64,000 nucleotides of DNA from Tenebrio molitor (taxonomy: Eukaryota; Arthropoda; Insecta; Coleoptera; Tenebrionidae): positions 7,006,001 to 7,070,000 of the forward strand of contig NC_091051.1 in NCBI RefSeq assembly GCF_963966145.1. The letters are read 5' to 3'. Shown piece after piece: positions 46,964 through 58,814 of the stretch (the first letter of the stretch is position 1; each line of letters begins with the position of its first letter). The notes beneath the pieces are model-generated. The model did no database searches. It saw only the letters and a list, made by a program, of their open reading frames with translations, and had not been told where the DNA came from. A program made the translations under genes and the position numbers.

Positions 46964-48864
46964 ATTTGTGAAATCTGTGGTTTATACTATCAGATTTTGT
47001 TGGGATTTCAGTCTTTCTATGCTTACTATAAGTTTTATTGATTTTTTTTTATTTTTATTCATCCTTCTTATTCTATTTAGATGCTGAGACCGTAATTCAG
47101 CTAATACAATTTTTGATCAAGTTCGCGGTAAATTTGGGTCACATCATAAAATCCGCAATAAACCTTAAAATGCGCGACGTATCCAGCAACCTTTTATACC
47201 TTAATGCCGGCGACTGCAGTTTGCTTTCGGTGAAAAGGATTCTTAAAAAATACGATTTTGCCACATATGCGTGATATTATCTCTAACATAACCTCTGGAG
47301 CCCGAGGCTCACCTCTTTCTTTTCTATCGTCTCTCTAACAATTTAAGTTTTTATATTCATGAACCTATAAAGCACGCAACCCTTGAAGATGTGGAGCTTT
47401 CACTATAATAACGGCCACGTTACCATTTCATCCAATGTTATTATGGCCAAAAGCGTCCCACATGATTAAGGGTGTGAACCGTGCAATTACAGGCGACTGC
47501 CAGTTAGGGTTTATGCGATCATCCCTTCAGGCTACCTTGCCCGTAATTACAGGGGCAGATATTTAAGTAGTCTGCACATAATGTGCCGCGTACACTCTTC
47601 TTATCCAATAAAAACGATACCATCGCTTAATTCCTTCACATTATACCGAAAAAAATCAACCCTCTCCGACAACTACATAATAATAGATGAGGGATGAACA
47701 ATTACCATGATTGTCAGACGCTTTTCCTTAAACGCTTCGGGTACTATTTGCATACAATACAATAATTAATTAATTTTGAATTGAACAAGTGCTTTGACGC
47801 TTCGAAGCGCCAATTAAGTAATTACACATCACATGTTGAATTGGAATGGACACTTCCATTAAGAGAGGGGGGTTTACTTTAGTGCTTTGCCCAATATTCG
47901 TTGGTAACATGATAGAAACCATTAGTTCCGTAGTGGTAGATATAATCGATCTATAACGGAAACAAACATGACGATCAAATTAAATCTAGATTTATGGCAA
48001 TTCAATGCAGGGAACTACAAGTTCTAAAAAAACCTTTTTATTTGATACGAAACACTATTATCAGGATTCCTTCTTGTCCGAAATCAATTTGAATTGTTTC
48101 CTCGGCAGACGTTCATTATTACGTCTAATCTCGTAGGTAACAATTATTTCATTGAAATTTCTGACAGAGACAGGTTTCTGTTTGTTGGAACTTGACAGTG
48201 TTAACAACTCGGAAGGCTCAACTCCGGTTGAATCCCTAATATGAAGGCGACGATGAAAAAATTCAATTGCGTCGAAGCTGAAAAGAATTCCGTGTGTGTT
48301 TAGAAGGGCCGAATTCCAGGACTGGCTCATTTAGCAAACTTTCTGGACAATTTTCGTTTCTAAAGGCTATCGGTTTAATGAAATCCAATTAAGGAGAGGC
48401 CGGACCCGAGTCCATTGTAACTAGTGATATTGATTCGCTTGAGATTCTCGCCGTTCTATAACATATCCCCCATCGTGTGTAGACCCCCTGACAGTCCCCG
48501 AGGGCATAGCACGCACGCAGCATCCACAACACTCTGGTTGTCTCCCCCACGTTCGCTAACTCGTTCACATAGCACCATGTACAGGACGAAACGACGACGC
48601 TCCACGGATGTGGTCTCATAAGTGGCATAAAAATTCACACTTTAAAGGCAAATCTAATGTGCCAAATTTTCCATGCGGGTTTTGGCCATTTTTGTATTCC
48701 AAAGCTATTTTAAGGGAGGACATAAAAGCCTGTTTTCAAGCCTCGGCTGCGCCTCGGCCATAAAACTCAGACTCGGACCAAAAAGATACACTTTTTGGTC
48801 TTAATACACAAATAACTATTGCGAGTTATTGATAGAATTAAAGTTGAACAGCCAGTGTTTATAA
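46964..48864. other. Non-coding tract with small hairpins
   Basis: 47380-47580 is GC-richer and unique-looking. 48725-48760 repeats the CCTCGGC word (CCTCGGCTGCGCCTCGGCC). 48776-48800 is a perfect 10-bp-stem hairpin (GACCAAAAAG and complement). ORFs at 48061-48330 and 48389-48628 on the minus strand have no recognised domain. Confidence 0.4.
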
Positions 48865-49268
48865 CGGGTGTTCAAATGAAAAATTCATCAAGTTGGCTAT
48901 GACTTTTTGATGAAAGAAGAGACAAAGGGATGATGCCTTCTTTGACAGTTGTGTTTTGCGAGTGTAACGTCTTTTTTTGAGTTGTGTCGTTTTGTGTGGA
49001 ATTATAATAGGTAAATCACTTTACACATGACACATGGGTGCGATTTTCGCCAAATTAAGAGGTTTTGTATTCAATGTTACCAAACATGGACATATCCTGT
49101 TCTAATTATAAACCATTTTGATAACATGGCACTCGCATTACAAATAAAATAAATTTAGTCAAAAATGTTACTTCTTAACGCGGTCCTAACCTAACTTTTG
49201 TCATTGATCTTCTAAGCATACTTCACAATGTTGTGAAAAATTTGATGAACTTTTCAATTGAACACTCG
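48865..49268. mobile_element. Family C TIR element
   Basis: Ends of about 27 bp, CGGGTGTTCAAATGAAAAAT and the complement of TTTTCAATTGAACACTCG, enclose about 350 bp without coding capacity. The terminal GGTGTTCA resembles family B, so the two may share a transposase. It is single copy here. Confidence 0.68.
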
Positions 49269-49284
49269 ATATATTGTATCTACT

Positions 49285-49537
49285 CTACTGCGCGAGCAAA
49301 AAATTCTGGTCGTCAATGTCATTTCAAAGTTTGGTTAGATTGTCACAAATTTAAAAAAATCCCTGCCTGATTATGCCCATGTCAACAAAGTGTCAAGAAA
49401 ATGAGAAAAAAATGACAATGAATGTCATAGAACATGATGATAGGTTATAATATTTACGACCGTTTTACAATGGAGCATTTTCCATTGTGTCAAAGCATGA
49501 TTTTAACGACCAGTTTTTTTTTGTTCGCGACAGTACT
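49285..49537. mobile_element. Family O TIR element, copy 1
   Basis: The left end CTACTGCGCGAGCAAAAAAT and the right end complement GTACTGTCGCGAACAAAAA match the ends of the element at 62939-63312, including the inner TGGTCGTCAA word. Cores differ. Confidence 0.68.
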
Positions 49538-49974
49538 TATGTGCATCACATTTAACTCGTTAAAGCTTGATTAAAATAAAAAATGTAATTAACGGAAATG
49601 AGTAATGATTTGTAATTTTTTTAAGAAAAGGAAGTAAATTTAAATGGCATTAAAAGTATCATCTCGTCTAGTCGGCTTCGGGTTCTTTTACGGTAATTTA
49701 TGATGGACGTGGGGTTAAAAAAAGCGAACGGTGCGTTTTTGTGTATTAAGCTGCAGCTGATAATAAAGGGGGATCTTTTTATATTAAAAAGGTTATTTCG
49801 GGGGAAATAATAACACCCTTCGCCCTCATAACGATCGCGGGAAAGTATCTCGTGAACAGTTGGCGTCTATGCCTATGGCCGCTCAAATTGTACTGTGGAT
49901 ATTGGCTGTGTGTTGGGACTGTTAATGTAGCTCCAGTTTTATTAATCTTTGTTGGCACCCTCGGCGTGTTCATT
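49538..49974. other. Non-coding spacer upstream of the 50 kb promoter candidate
   Basis: GC content rises from about 49660. No gene is supported. Confidence 0.4.
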
Positions 49975-50035
49975 TATATAAAGTTTCCCCCAAAATCGGA
50001 TCAGTTTATTAGAACGATCGTTGCGATCCGGTCGT
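49975..50035 (+). promoter_or_regulatory. Candidate core promoter (TATA + initiator + DPE)
   Basis: TATATAAAG (49975) precedes ATCAGTTT, whose A (50003) is 28 nt downstream of the first T. At exactly +28 to +33 from that A lies GGTCGT (50030-50035), which matches the insect downstream promoter element RGWYVT. Three elements in correct register are unlikely by chance at any one site, though not across 64 kb. Confidence 0.42.
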
Positions 50036-50054
50036 TTCCTTCGCCAAACTTTTT

Positions 50055-50378
50055 ATGACTGGAGCAAATGTAAAAAAAATTGAGACAGCCCGAACGGCGA
50101 TATTGCTGTTGCGAATTTACCACCGTCCGCGGAATAATTGCTTTGTTTCGGCCCTGATTAGGACCGATTTGAAGTCAAGACGGCAAGACAATGAGGTCGC
50201 TTCGGAAGGGATTGATCGAGTGGCATTCATCTCAGGGACGGATCAGCAGCAAAGAAGTGGTGGCTCTGGGGCCATAAACAAAGACCGGGGTTTAATCGAC
50301 GGTCCTCATTGTGACAACAAACTGCGGCGGAAGGGCGGACATGCAAAGTGGCGTTTTTCGGCACCGGAACGAAAATAA
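50055..50378 (+). CDS. Candidate small protein downstream of the promoter, unknown function
   Basis: This 107-codon ORF begins at the first ATG after the inferred start site (5' UTR of about 52 nt), and AATAAA lies about 105 nt past the stop. The product is basic and hydrophilic (KSRRQDNE, DQQQRSGGSGA, KLRRKGGHAKWRF), with no signal peptide, membrane segment or known domain. The ATG context is weak (CTTTTTATG). GC is higher than in the surroundings. It may equally be non-coding RNA or conserved regulatory DNA. The promoter arrangement is better supported than the protein. Confidence 0.25.
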   Translation: MTGANVKKIETARTAILLLRIYHRPRNNCFVSALIRTDLKSRRQDNEVASEGIDRVAFISGTDQQQRSGGSGAINKDRGLIDGPHCDNKLRRKGGHAKWRFSAPERK

Positions 50379-50482
50379 GGGTGCACGGTGGCGTTATGCA
50401 GATGGCGTTAATTGAATCCAAACACAATTAAATTTTTCCTTGTAATAATTTTTAATCACGTTGACATTAATTAGTCGAGTGC

Positions 50483-50488
50483 AATAAA
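50483..50488 (+). terminator. Possible poly(A) signal
   Basis: AATAAA about 105 nt after the 107-codon ORF. Confidence 0.2.
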
Positions 50489-50961
50489 TAAAACGGCCGA
50501 AACAATTTGCAAATCATTTCCATTCACGTTGCTTTTGTTTTGACAGTGAATTAATTTAAGTCCTGTTCACGGCCATCGCGCCGTAGTTGAAATTCACCAA
50601 CGCTTAATTTATTCATTCTCATCTCGAGTATTTGTTTCTCCGGCGTTCATTATTAGAAGATCATAAATTAATTCCGGAGATTAATTTATTAACGGAGTGG
50701 GTTTGCGCCTTGAGCGACGGCAACTCATTGTTGTTTCGTTTTCGACCCTTGACCCACGTGTTGGCTCTGCGGTGTCCCTAGCCGTATGTTGGTTTTAATA
50801 CACACTCTTTTATTTATTGGGGATGAGGAGGACGCATCGCTTCTTCACTTCACCACAAACGCAGCCGAGGACTCACTTGCAGCACTAACGCAAAACGATG
50901 TCCCCCAGCAAATAAAACTGTCACAAAAAGTGTCCCGTGAAGCTGCAAAGGGTACTCCTTC
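50489..50961. other. GC-richer spacer
   Basis: No gene or repeat is seen; a 66-codon ORF (50786-50986) overlaps the next element. Confidence 0.35.
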
Positions 50962-51153
50962 AAGTATAGTGATCCCGGAAATCTAACGTTTTATGATAGG
51001 CAATACTAATAACGAGGGGATTAGTATTTGACACCTCCTAGTAAGAAGAGGAGCCCTCTTTCTAAATTCAGAGCCCCCAGGTTAATAAGCTGTTTAACTT
51101 CATAACGATATCGCCTATCATAAAACGTTAGAGTTCTGGGATCACTATACTTA
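50962..51153. mobile_element. Family N TIR element
   Basis: Ends of about 43 bp, AAGTATAGTGATCCCGGAAA and the complement of TCTGGGATCACTATACTT, each continue through TAACGTTTTATGATAGGC. The core of about 105 bp is non-coding. Confidence 0.8.
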
Positions 51154-52070
51154 AGAATATAAAAAAACATTAATTAAAAAAAAAAGTTTTCTTTTTTATT
51201 TTCGTATTTTTTGAGCTTTTTATCATCATAAATCACCTTCAAATTAATTGTATTTGAGGCGGCGGTGACGGTACTGCATCATCATCTTATGTTACAACAG
51301 AGTATGCATTGTAAATCAAGTGAATAAAGTTTATGTGGAAGAGTCGAAAGAGGGAACATCAAAGATGATTTATGGAATGCACATAAATGCAGTAAAAGAG
51401 CTATAAAAGTGGGCAAATAAGCCATCGAAATTACATAATAGGATAATTTCTCGGTTACTCGGTAGCTCGAAAATTTTATGAGCAGGCATTTTTTAAATAA
51501 TCCAAAATTAGTGGTTCCCTATAATTTGTGAATCAGGTCTGACTTATCGCACTCGATATCTAAATTTTATATCCTTAAACCCGGGGAAAATGACTGTAAT
51601 TTTTTAAATTAGAAAATTTCCCCAACGATTTCCGAAGTCGTAAAACTTTCGTGAACGCTTATATACCCACACTTAAATAAGTGAAGCTTTTTATCAAATC
51701 CTGTGATAACAATTTTTTCGATGTTAGGTTTGAGTTCGTGATTAAAACAACTTAGTGTTTGTAAACTGAAAGTACAGTTCAAGAACATTCTTGAAATGTC
51801 AACAATTAACGGCATCAAACTTAGTTATCTTTAAATGAAGCCATTTTTAAGGAAATTAATTTTTTATAAGCAAACAAGGAGCAGGATTCCGGCTAAATTA
51901 TCATTATTAAATTACCGTATCGTCTGCAGTAATGTACTCAGATGAAAATATTTTTACGTTTCGCTAAAATTATGATGAACAAGCAGAGCAAAATATAAGG
52001 AAATATTTTCAAATTTGTTCTATCTAAATGATATTCAGACAATGATAATAACTATTTGAATGTTTAATAG
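51154..52070. other. AT-rich spacer
   Basis: No gene or repeat is supported. Confidence 0.4.
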
Positions 52071-52360
52071 TAGTTTATTTAACGAGTTCGTGTGTAATTT
52101 GGGCTTTTTTTGACATGAGTGGGCCAGTATAAAACTCGAGTGAAACGAGAGTTTTAAAGGTCCACGAGTGCCAAAAAAGCCCAAATTACACAAGAACGAG
52201 TTGAATACAACGTTTTTTTGTTTGACGAGCCCCCCAAAGGCTCCAAATCGCTGAAAATCTTTAAAATTAGCTTGACGTTTCGTTTTGACAAGTTGTCAAA
52301 TTTATCAAAATCCGTTCACACAGGAGAAAATTATCAAATTCTGACAGTGTCGAACAAAAA
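52071..52360 (+). mobile_element. Family I repeat, copy 2
   Basis: It matches 8870-9110 in inverted orientation. It has an internal palindrome with arms containing AATTTGGGCTTTTTTTGACA and the complement of TGCCAAAAAAGCCCAAATT around a loop with CTCGAGTGAAACGAGAG. A 148-codon minus-strand ORF overlaps part of it and is not considered real. Confidence 0.65.
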
Positions 52361-54739
52361 AATAAATTTAGTTTATTGTGTAATCTATTAATAATACATA
52401 TCATTAAGAGTTGGTAGAAGTGAGTCTTTTTGTGTCTAGCCCAGAGATTGAAGACCGAAACGCAGAAACTGGAAGAGCCCCAAAAAAATGGAAGACTTTT
52501 AACGGATTTAAAACTTCTTGGAATTCGGTACCTTCTTCTCTTTCCAAATTTTATTGAAAAAGCACTATCGATCTCTCGATGTGACTCATAATTGTTTCTT
52601 TTTTGTGACACAAAATATTTTCTGTAACAAGGTTGTCGCCGAGTACCATATGTACCATCAGAAGTAAAATTATCAGCAGCACTTTGCAGATTTGTCAATC
52701 CAATTAAATCCAAATTTTACTTAACTTCTTCTTCTCAGATTAGTTATAGCATTCTGATTTTCGCAAATAATGTTTCACCATATTTGGAACATTCCAGGTA
52801 GGCCTCGACGCTTCGCGGTGGACCATGACATCGAAACCTGTGCCATCGTTGCTGTATCGGGACTCTTTTAGACGCGTCTCGATCCCCCGCTCCAGTATAT
52901 TGGTTTTTCATATTTCGTTTTGTTCAAAATTCCGGCAACTATTTTTCCCCTATGATAAAAAGAGCTGACCGCGATTCGCGTTACCCCCCGAATCATCTTC
53001 AGATGATGAATCTTCCGGAGGAGTGTACGAGGTCCTTTTGCTAAACAGTTTCGCGCATTCAACACCATAATTTCCCCAGAGAAATCAAAATACAAACGAT
53101 ATTCGCGGTACATTTGCGGAAACATTTAAACAAGCCTTGAATATTAGGTTGCGGCCTTATACGCACGAACGAAATGAGACTTTTTCCATATAATAACATC
53201 AACAATGATTCCCTTCTCATCTGGAACGTCATAAATTCCGAGACCGAAGGAGGAAAAGGACACGTGAATAATTTATATGAACAGCGAGTATAATTTCATG
53301 GCGCGTGATTTTGATAAACGATTTAGACTAAACTCCCGGCATTTTATAATCCAATTTTCGATATATTTAATATAAATTAGATTCCACGGCATAATTAGAA
53401 GGGTAATAGATTCTCCGCCCCGGAGGTTTTTAATTACAATAAAACGAAAAAAGCCCAATCAGCGATGACGGAGCGTGTCGTTTATTTTAATTAATCAAAA
53501 TTTCGAATACGCCCAGTTTAATTTCGGGGGGGCGAATGTTTCGTCTGATCGAGTGGGATCTAAAACCACCCCGACATGCTAAAATTAGGCGGCACGATGT
53601 GCGTCCGTCGGGAACGGAAGTGTATTTTTACAAGACGACGCACGTCTTTTAATAATGAATGGAGATGATGGTGATACTAAACCGAGAAGTAGTTGGGTTT
53701 TAATGTGCCATAAGAGGAGAGTCCTCCGCGGCTGTCTTCCCTCTTCCATATCAGTTTTACAACGGCAATATAAAGGCAATATTTGCGATTGCACTCTATG
53801 CAGCTGACACGCAACAAATATCAGATGTGGGCAATTTGCGTGTGGTACGGCCGTTCTTTTTTAAATAATTCCTTGTTTACGAGTGACTTTTTCTCCGCCG
53901 GTCCGATTCATATTAAAATGAACCAAGAATGATACTGTTAATAGAAGAGGACGACGTTTAAACGCCGATAAATATCCGCGTTTTATCGACCGCTTCTTAA
54001 TATTTCCCTCGGTTTTTTTTAATCGGTTTTCGCCAGGTCGCAGTCCCATATCGTCTCATTAACGGATAATTACCACAGGAACGAGCTTTGACATCGTCCC
54101 ATTTATCCTCGCGGTTGTTGGTTTGGTTGTAATCAGCATCGCGTGAAAAGAGCGAGTATTTTATTATTTTGTATTTTTTATGATTACAGACACGAGTGGG
54201 CAGCACGTTCGCATCGCTCCCATCCAAATTAATTACCATTGTTTAAACAATGCGGAAAAATTATTCAAATATTCCACCGGACTAATTAACCCGACACGAC
54301 GAAAAAATCAACACTATTTTAATAAAATTCACGTTGACTGACTGTTTTTGTCGTGTTGATTTTTTTTGGTTAATGGGTCCCGAATTTGTCGGGAGCGCCC
54401 GGCGGGATTGCGAGCAAACAGGACCGTCATTTTTCAGGTCAGGACTTTGGGGAGTTTTTGCCGACTCATCGCCTGGAATGGGGCAAGCCCGGACGCATTA
54501 GGCGCAATATCTGCTAAATTACAGGGCCGCGAGTAAAAACAGAAAGGTTCTCAACGGGGAACAGAGGCTAGCTAAGTAGCGGAGAAAACGCCGATTCATT
54601 AAAACACCCAGAAATTCCCATTTGATATCCGTCCTTCTACCTCGACTTCCTTTTATAATGAAATTTATATTATTCGAGTGAGGCGGTCGGTTTCCGTTTC
54701 GCTTTATTAAAGAATGTTCCTCTGTTAGCCGAAAGCTTT
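52361..54739. other. Long tract without a recognisable gene
   Basis: From 52740 the DNA is GC-richer and unique-looking. Many antisense ORFs of 60-103 codons appear, but none has a recognised domain. Confidence 0.45.
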
Positions 54740-54975
54740 TATCAGGTGACCTCAAATGCCACCCCCTACCCAAATTAATAATAACAGTGCCCCGGCTAAG
54801 TGGAGGAATGGGGGCAGCGAAGCGGAACATTTATTATTGAGCAACAGAGTCGCATTCGAAATCAAAATTGAACAAAAAGCAGACGGATTGATTTGCTTTT
54901 ATTTTTGCTTCGTGGAACATTACCCCGGTTCTGTTTCATTAGTAGGTAAATATTAATATCAAAACGAAAATCGAT
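54740..54975 (+). repeat. Diverged duplication, unit 1
   Basis: It aligns in order with 56090-56330: TCAGGTGACCTCAA/TCAAGTGACCTTAA, GGCTAAGTGGAGGAATGGGG/TGCTAAGTAAAGGGATGGAG, GAAGCGGAACAT/GAAGCGAAACAT, CGCATTCGAAATC/CGCATTCGGAATC and GGAACATTACC/GGACCATTACC. A 66-codon ORF in unit 1 is broken in unit 2, so conservation is not at the protein level. Confidence 0.6.
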
Positions 54976-55355
54976 TTATTTTCTCTCCGCTCCACCCACA
55001 TAAAGAGCCATTTCTAACAAAAACAACGCAACAGTTTTCGATAATGGGTAATTGTTGATCTCTGCGATTATCTGTTGGAACATTCTGGTCGTGACTGATG
55101 CCTGCTGCAAATTGGGTTCGAACAGGAAATAAGTACTACTTTAAAATAGGAAATGGTAAACAGATGGGATCAAAAAGGATGACCTGGCGAAATAATGTTT
55201 ATGATACAAATAAATATGAGGAACAAGTTGCAAGACCTTCTAAATTATTTGATTTGGAGGTAGATTTTTCCAGAAAACTACAAAAATTAAATAAGATCTT
55301 GATGCACAAAAGAGTGACGTGATGAGAAAACACAAAATAAGGTGTTGCTACAAAA
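54976..55355. other. Spacer between duplication and family Q element
   Basis: A 74-codon ORF (55098-55322, hydrophilic) has no recognised domain. Nothing else is seen. Confidence 0.35.
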
Positions 55356-55510
55356 TACAAGGTGATTTACGAGTAATAATGAGCGTAACAAATTTGTGAT
55401 GCAACCAACAATACACGTCCCCCATTTGTCTTTTTATTGATTGCTCCACATAATGACTGATTAAATTTGACAAATGCAATGTCGGGCATGTTTACTACGT
55501 TGTATTTAGA
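55356..55510 (+). mobile_element. Family Q element, left portion
   Basis: The end TACAAGGTGATTTACGAGTA and the following AATAATGAGCGTAAC and TGCAACCAACAATACA resemble the family E TIR. The interior TCCACATAATGA and ATGTCGGGCATGTTTACTA matches the element at the right window edge. The right end was not found; a family P element follows. Confidence 0.6.
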
Positions 55511-55517
55511 AATAGTG

Positions 55518-55790
55518 CTACAGTACTTTGCCAGCCAAAAAATTTCGTCCACCCTTTACCTGTTATTTCACAAAAATTGGCTGTAGGTTAACCTTTATTG
55601 TCATTATGATTGACGTTTACAAATTAAAATTTGAAAGTTATTACTGTCACCCATAAGACCATAGACACAATTTGATTGACACATGTCAACATGTGAAGTG
55701 AGGTTATTCGTTCCTAAAGGCTGCTTTACAGCATACGTGAGTGGAATGACAGTTGTGGACGAAATTTTTTGTCCGCCATTGTACTAGTGT
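55518..55790. mobile_element. Family P TIR element
   Basis: Ends of about 32 bp, CCAAAAAATTTCGTCCAC (left) and GTGGACGAAATTTTTTG (right), continue outward to CAGTACTTTG / CCATTGTACT. The core is non-coding. It sits directly after the family Q sequence and may have inserted into it. Confidence 0.65.
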
Positions 55791-56089
55791 ACTATGCTCC
55801 TAGATTTATTTTTAAATTCCACACTGCTATGCTACAACACTTCTCGTCCAGTTAATTTGCCCTGTAAGTCAAAGTTTCGTTTTTTCTCCTTTGAGAACGA
55901 GGAAAGTGAATACACAGAAGGATAGAAGGAATAATTGACTTGTTCACTTGATCAAAATATCTTGCACATTTTTCGCTCTTGGAAAGAATAAAAGAATGAC
56001 AACTAAAAGAACACGTTTGAGGCTTTCTGGATGTGGGAAGAAATGTCTTTGGGACTGGAGTTGACCTTTGCGTTTGTTTGTTTCTTGAA
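55791..56089. other. Non-coding spacer
   Basis: No gene or repeat is supported. Confidence 0.35.
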
Positions 56090-56330
56090 GCCCATCAAGT
56101 GACCTTAAGCGGCACCCTCTTCCAGCAAATGACTACCAACCACCCTTGCTAAGTAAAGGGATGGAGCAACCGAAGCGAAACATGACTGTGTATATCCTAG
56201 GACCGCATTCGGAATCGAAACTAAACAAAGAGTATTCTGATGTCATTACCGCTTGCCTTTTATTTGCGCTCTCTGGACCATTACCTGGGCGGTAGTTATT
56301 TCAATTAAAAAAATATCACCATTAAAATGA
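56090..56330 (+). repeat. Diverged duplication, unit 2
   Basis: Partner of 54740-54975, about 1.35 kb downstream in the same direction. Its reading frames contain stops where unit 1 is open. Confidence 0.6.
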
Positions 56331-58306
56331 TTGGCCCATTAAACGGTGCGTTTGTTAATGGCGGCGTTTGAACCGCGGCGTGTTTTTTTGAAAAAGTGCG
56401 TTGTTCTCGGGGGCCGGTGGGACTTTATCGCACCGATAAACTCGTGTAATGACACGTACGTTTCACACATTATTATAAAAGTCAAGTGAAACACGGTCCG
56501 AACAAATGTATTCGTTTTGTTGGGCCGTGTACACGCCTAAAATCGTCTCGTTTTATGGCAAAATACGTGACAGAAACTTTTATCTCTCGCCTGATTTGTA
56601 AAACACACATATCGAATTACAAATGTAAATCCAAGTTTTATTGGGAACCCGATACTGTTTCCTATTTAATTGGACTTTGGAGGTGTTAAGTAATAAAGTA
56701 AGTGAATTTATACGTTGCAGGGCCGGCGATAAATAAGTTCAAGATACGCTAACGGATGTCTTGTTAACTTAATTGGTATAAATTTGGTTAATTTAAATGC
56801 TTGTGTCCGAAATAAAGTACGCCCTGATCTGATTAAACACGTGAACAATACAGTCGTACACGTTAATTAGCATATCGACACTTCATCCACTTTAATTAAA
56901 AGAACAAGAACGCGGACATATTTGCACCCCCCCAGCACCCCACCTTGTTATTTAAATAACAGGAACTGCAACCGATATCCCAAAACACGACCATTCAATA
57001 TTTATACATGGTAATGAACTTGCAAAGCAGTCAATCAAACCCATCTAGTTGAATAAACATTGATTTAAAGCTACAAATACAGTTTTGATTAGATATTGAT
57101 TTGTCGGAGGCATCCAGAATCTTAGCGGACCGAGGGAGGGGGCGATTTTTATGCGGGGCGGCAATCTCGGCGGAATTCGTTTTGAATAAGAAACGGAAAA
57201 AGCCAATGAATTATAACTTCTAATTTCAAGGGGACGAATAAATTTCGGTTTTTTCAGCGTTCGCTCTTCTTGACTGATTGCGGTGGCGGGCATGAATGAC
57301 AATTAAAAATTTTAATCTTGTTCACTTTGATCCGAACTCGGGGCCATCTTTCTACTAAGACCCCCGCTTTTTTAATTGAGAAATGGATAAATTGCACGAA
57401 TTAAAACTTCTCAATTGCGAAGTTTTAGATTGAAATTTACTTTTCATATTCTAAATTCGGTCGAGCTTAAATGCGTGCTTTCTGAAAAAGCGCTTTTTAA
57501 ATTGCTGCCTAATCTCGACGAGGACACTGCATATTATAAATGTTATACACTTTCATTATTTTGACGTGTGCGACTTAAGCTCTCTAAGCTCCCAAAGCCT
57601 CCTATCCTGTAATTTTTATCTCTGACTAAGTTTGTCACAGATTCGGGGTCATTTTTGACGTCTTTATTAATATTTACGCTGCGATAATTTACATTTCTAC
57701 TTCCTACCCTTAATCTGTACCTCATTATTTTCTAATTATTCCAATTACTTTCTTCTCAAAGGTGCCAATAAAGACTGAAAACAGCACACGAAATTGAAGG
57801 GACAAAATAACTGACTTAATTAGTTTTGACATGAGCGCACACTCATGTTTTTTATTGTCGCTTTTCCACCCCAAAAAAATGTAATCATGTTGTAAAAAAC
57901 CTTCAATCTGAGCTGTTTTTGCATAGCACACATAATTAGTACCGAAACAAGACTTGATGACTTTTTTGTTGTTACTAACAGTCGTGGATGAACAAATTTA
58001 ACTATCGGCTGAAGCACGAAAACTTCTGAAACATCTTAAACACTCAAGTCACAAATTCTTTGTTTCAACAGATAGTCATAGTTATAGAATGTTTCGGAGA
58101 CTTTATACAAACTTTTATTATATGGATCTACTCCCTTTGCATTGAAAATGTCAACACAAATCAACTTTACATATTGTCGAAGGATAACTTACAAGTGCTG
58201 GCAGACATTGCACAAAAATTAAATTTATCCAACATTCAATAGTAATATCGTGTTTTACTAGTTAGTTTTAATTGAGTAAACTGGGCTATAACTAGTCTGT
58301 TGTTTT
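56331..58306. other. Tract without a recognisable gene
   Basis: 56330-57400 is GC-richer and unique-looking; the remainder is AT-rich. No ORF exceeds 85 codons. Confidence 0.4.
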
Positions 58307-58575
58307 AACCCACGTTGCCATTTGCACCGTGGGTTATAACATACATAACCCACGTTGCCATTAGCACCGTGGGTTATTAACGTTCATAACCCATCGGGAG
58401 CAGAATTTCATCAATAATGTCATTATCTAAAAATTGTGGAATATTGGATAAAACGTTGTATGGCATACGTGGGTTATTAAGTACTACCCACTCGAGGTAA
58501 TAACCTACTCGGGCAAGCCCTCGTAGGTTACAAATACCTCTCGTGGGTAATATCTTAAATAACCCACTTATACCA
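58307..58575. repeat. Hairpin repeat array
   Basis: Two 29-bp hairpins (58307-58335 and 58347-58375) have stem AACCCACG/CGTGGGTT and loop words TTGCCATTTGCAC and TTGCCATTAGCAC, 40 bp apart. Further half-units (CATAACCC, CGTGGGTTATTAAG, ACCCACTCGAGG, CTCGTAGGTTA, CTCGTGGGTAAT, AATAACCCAC) continue to 58567. The element is palindromic as a whole and non-coding. Confidence 0.65.
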
Positions 58576-58814
58576 TAAATAACTATTACTTGCATAAGAA
58601 GTCCTGTCCTGTACCTTTGACAAAAAATTACACTATCCAGAAAGAACATCAACATTTTAATAACTTCAATTTATGCTGAATTTGCACCTTCGCATCGTAT
58701 TGTTCTCAAGAAAAATTATGGAAAGAAGTAAAGTAATTTTTAAAATAATTTTGAAGAGATGATGTTGTCTTTTGATATTTTAGTTTAAGCAAGCTGTAGA
58801 GGATATGTGTATGT

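Noticed and set aside
51395..51435. TATAAAAG word near 51402
   Set aside because: No initiator with a CAGT core lies 25-33 nt downstream.
52267..52713. 148-codon ORF on the minus strand
   Set aside because: Its C-terminal part lies inside the family I repeat and the rest has no recognisable motif.
54519..54830. 103-codon minus-strand ORF overlapping the duplication
   Set aside because: No domain is recognised and it is not preserved in the duplicate at 56.1 kb.
58307..58375. Possible CRISPR-like repeat
   Set aside because: There are only two hairpin units with an 11-bp spacer in an animal genome. No cas genes or true spacers are present.
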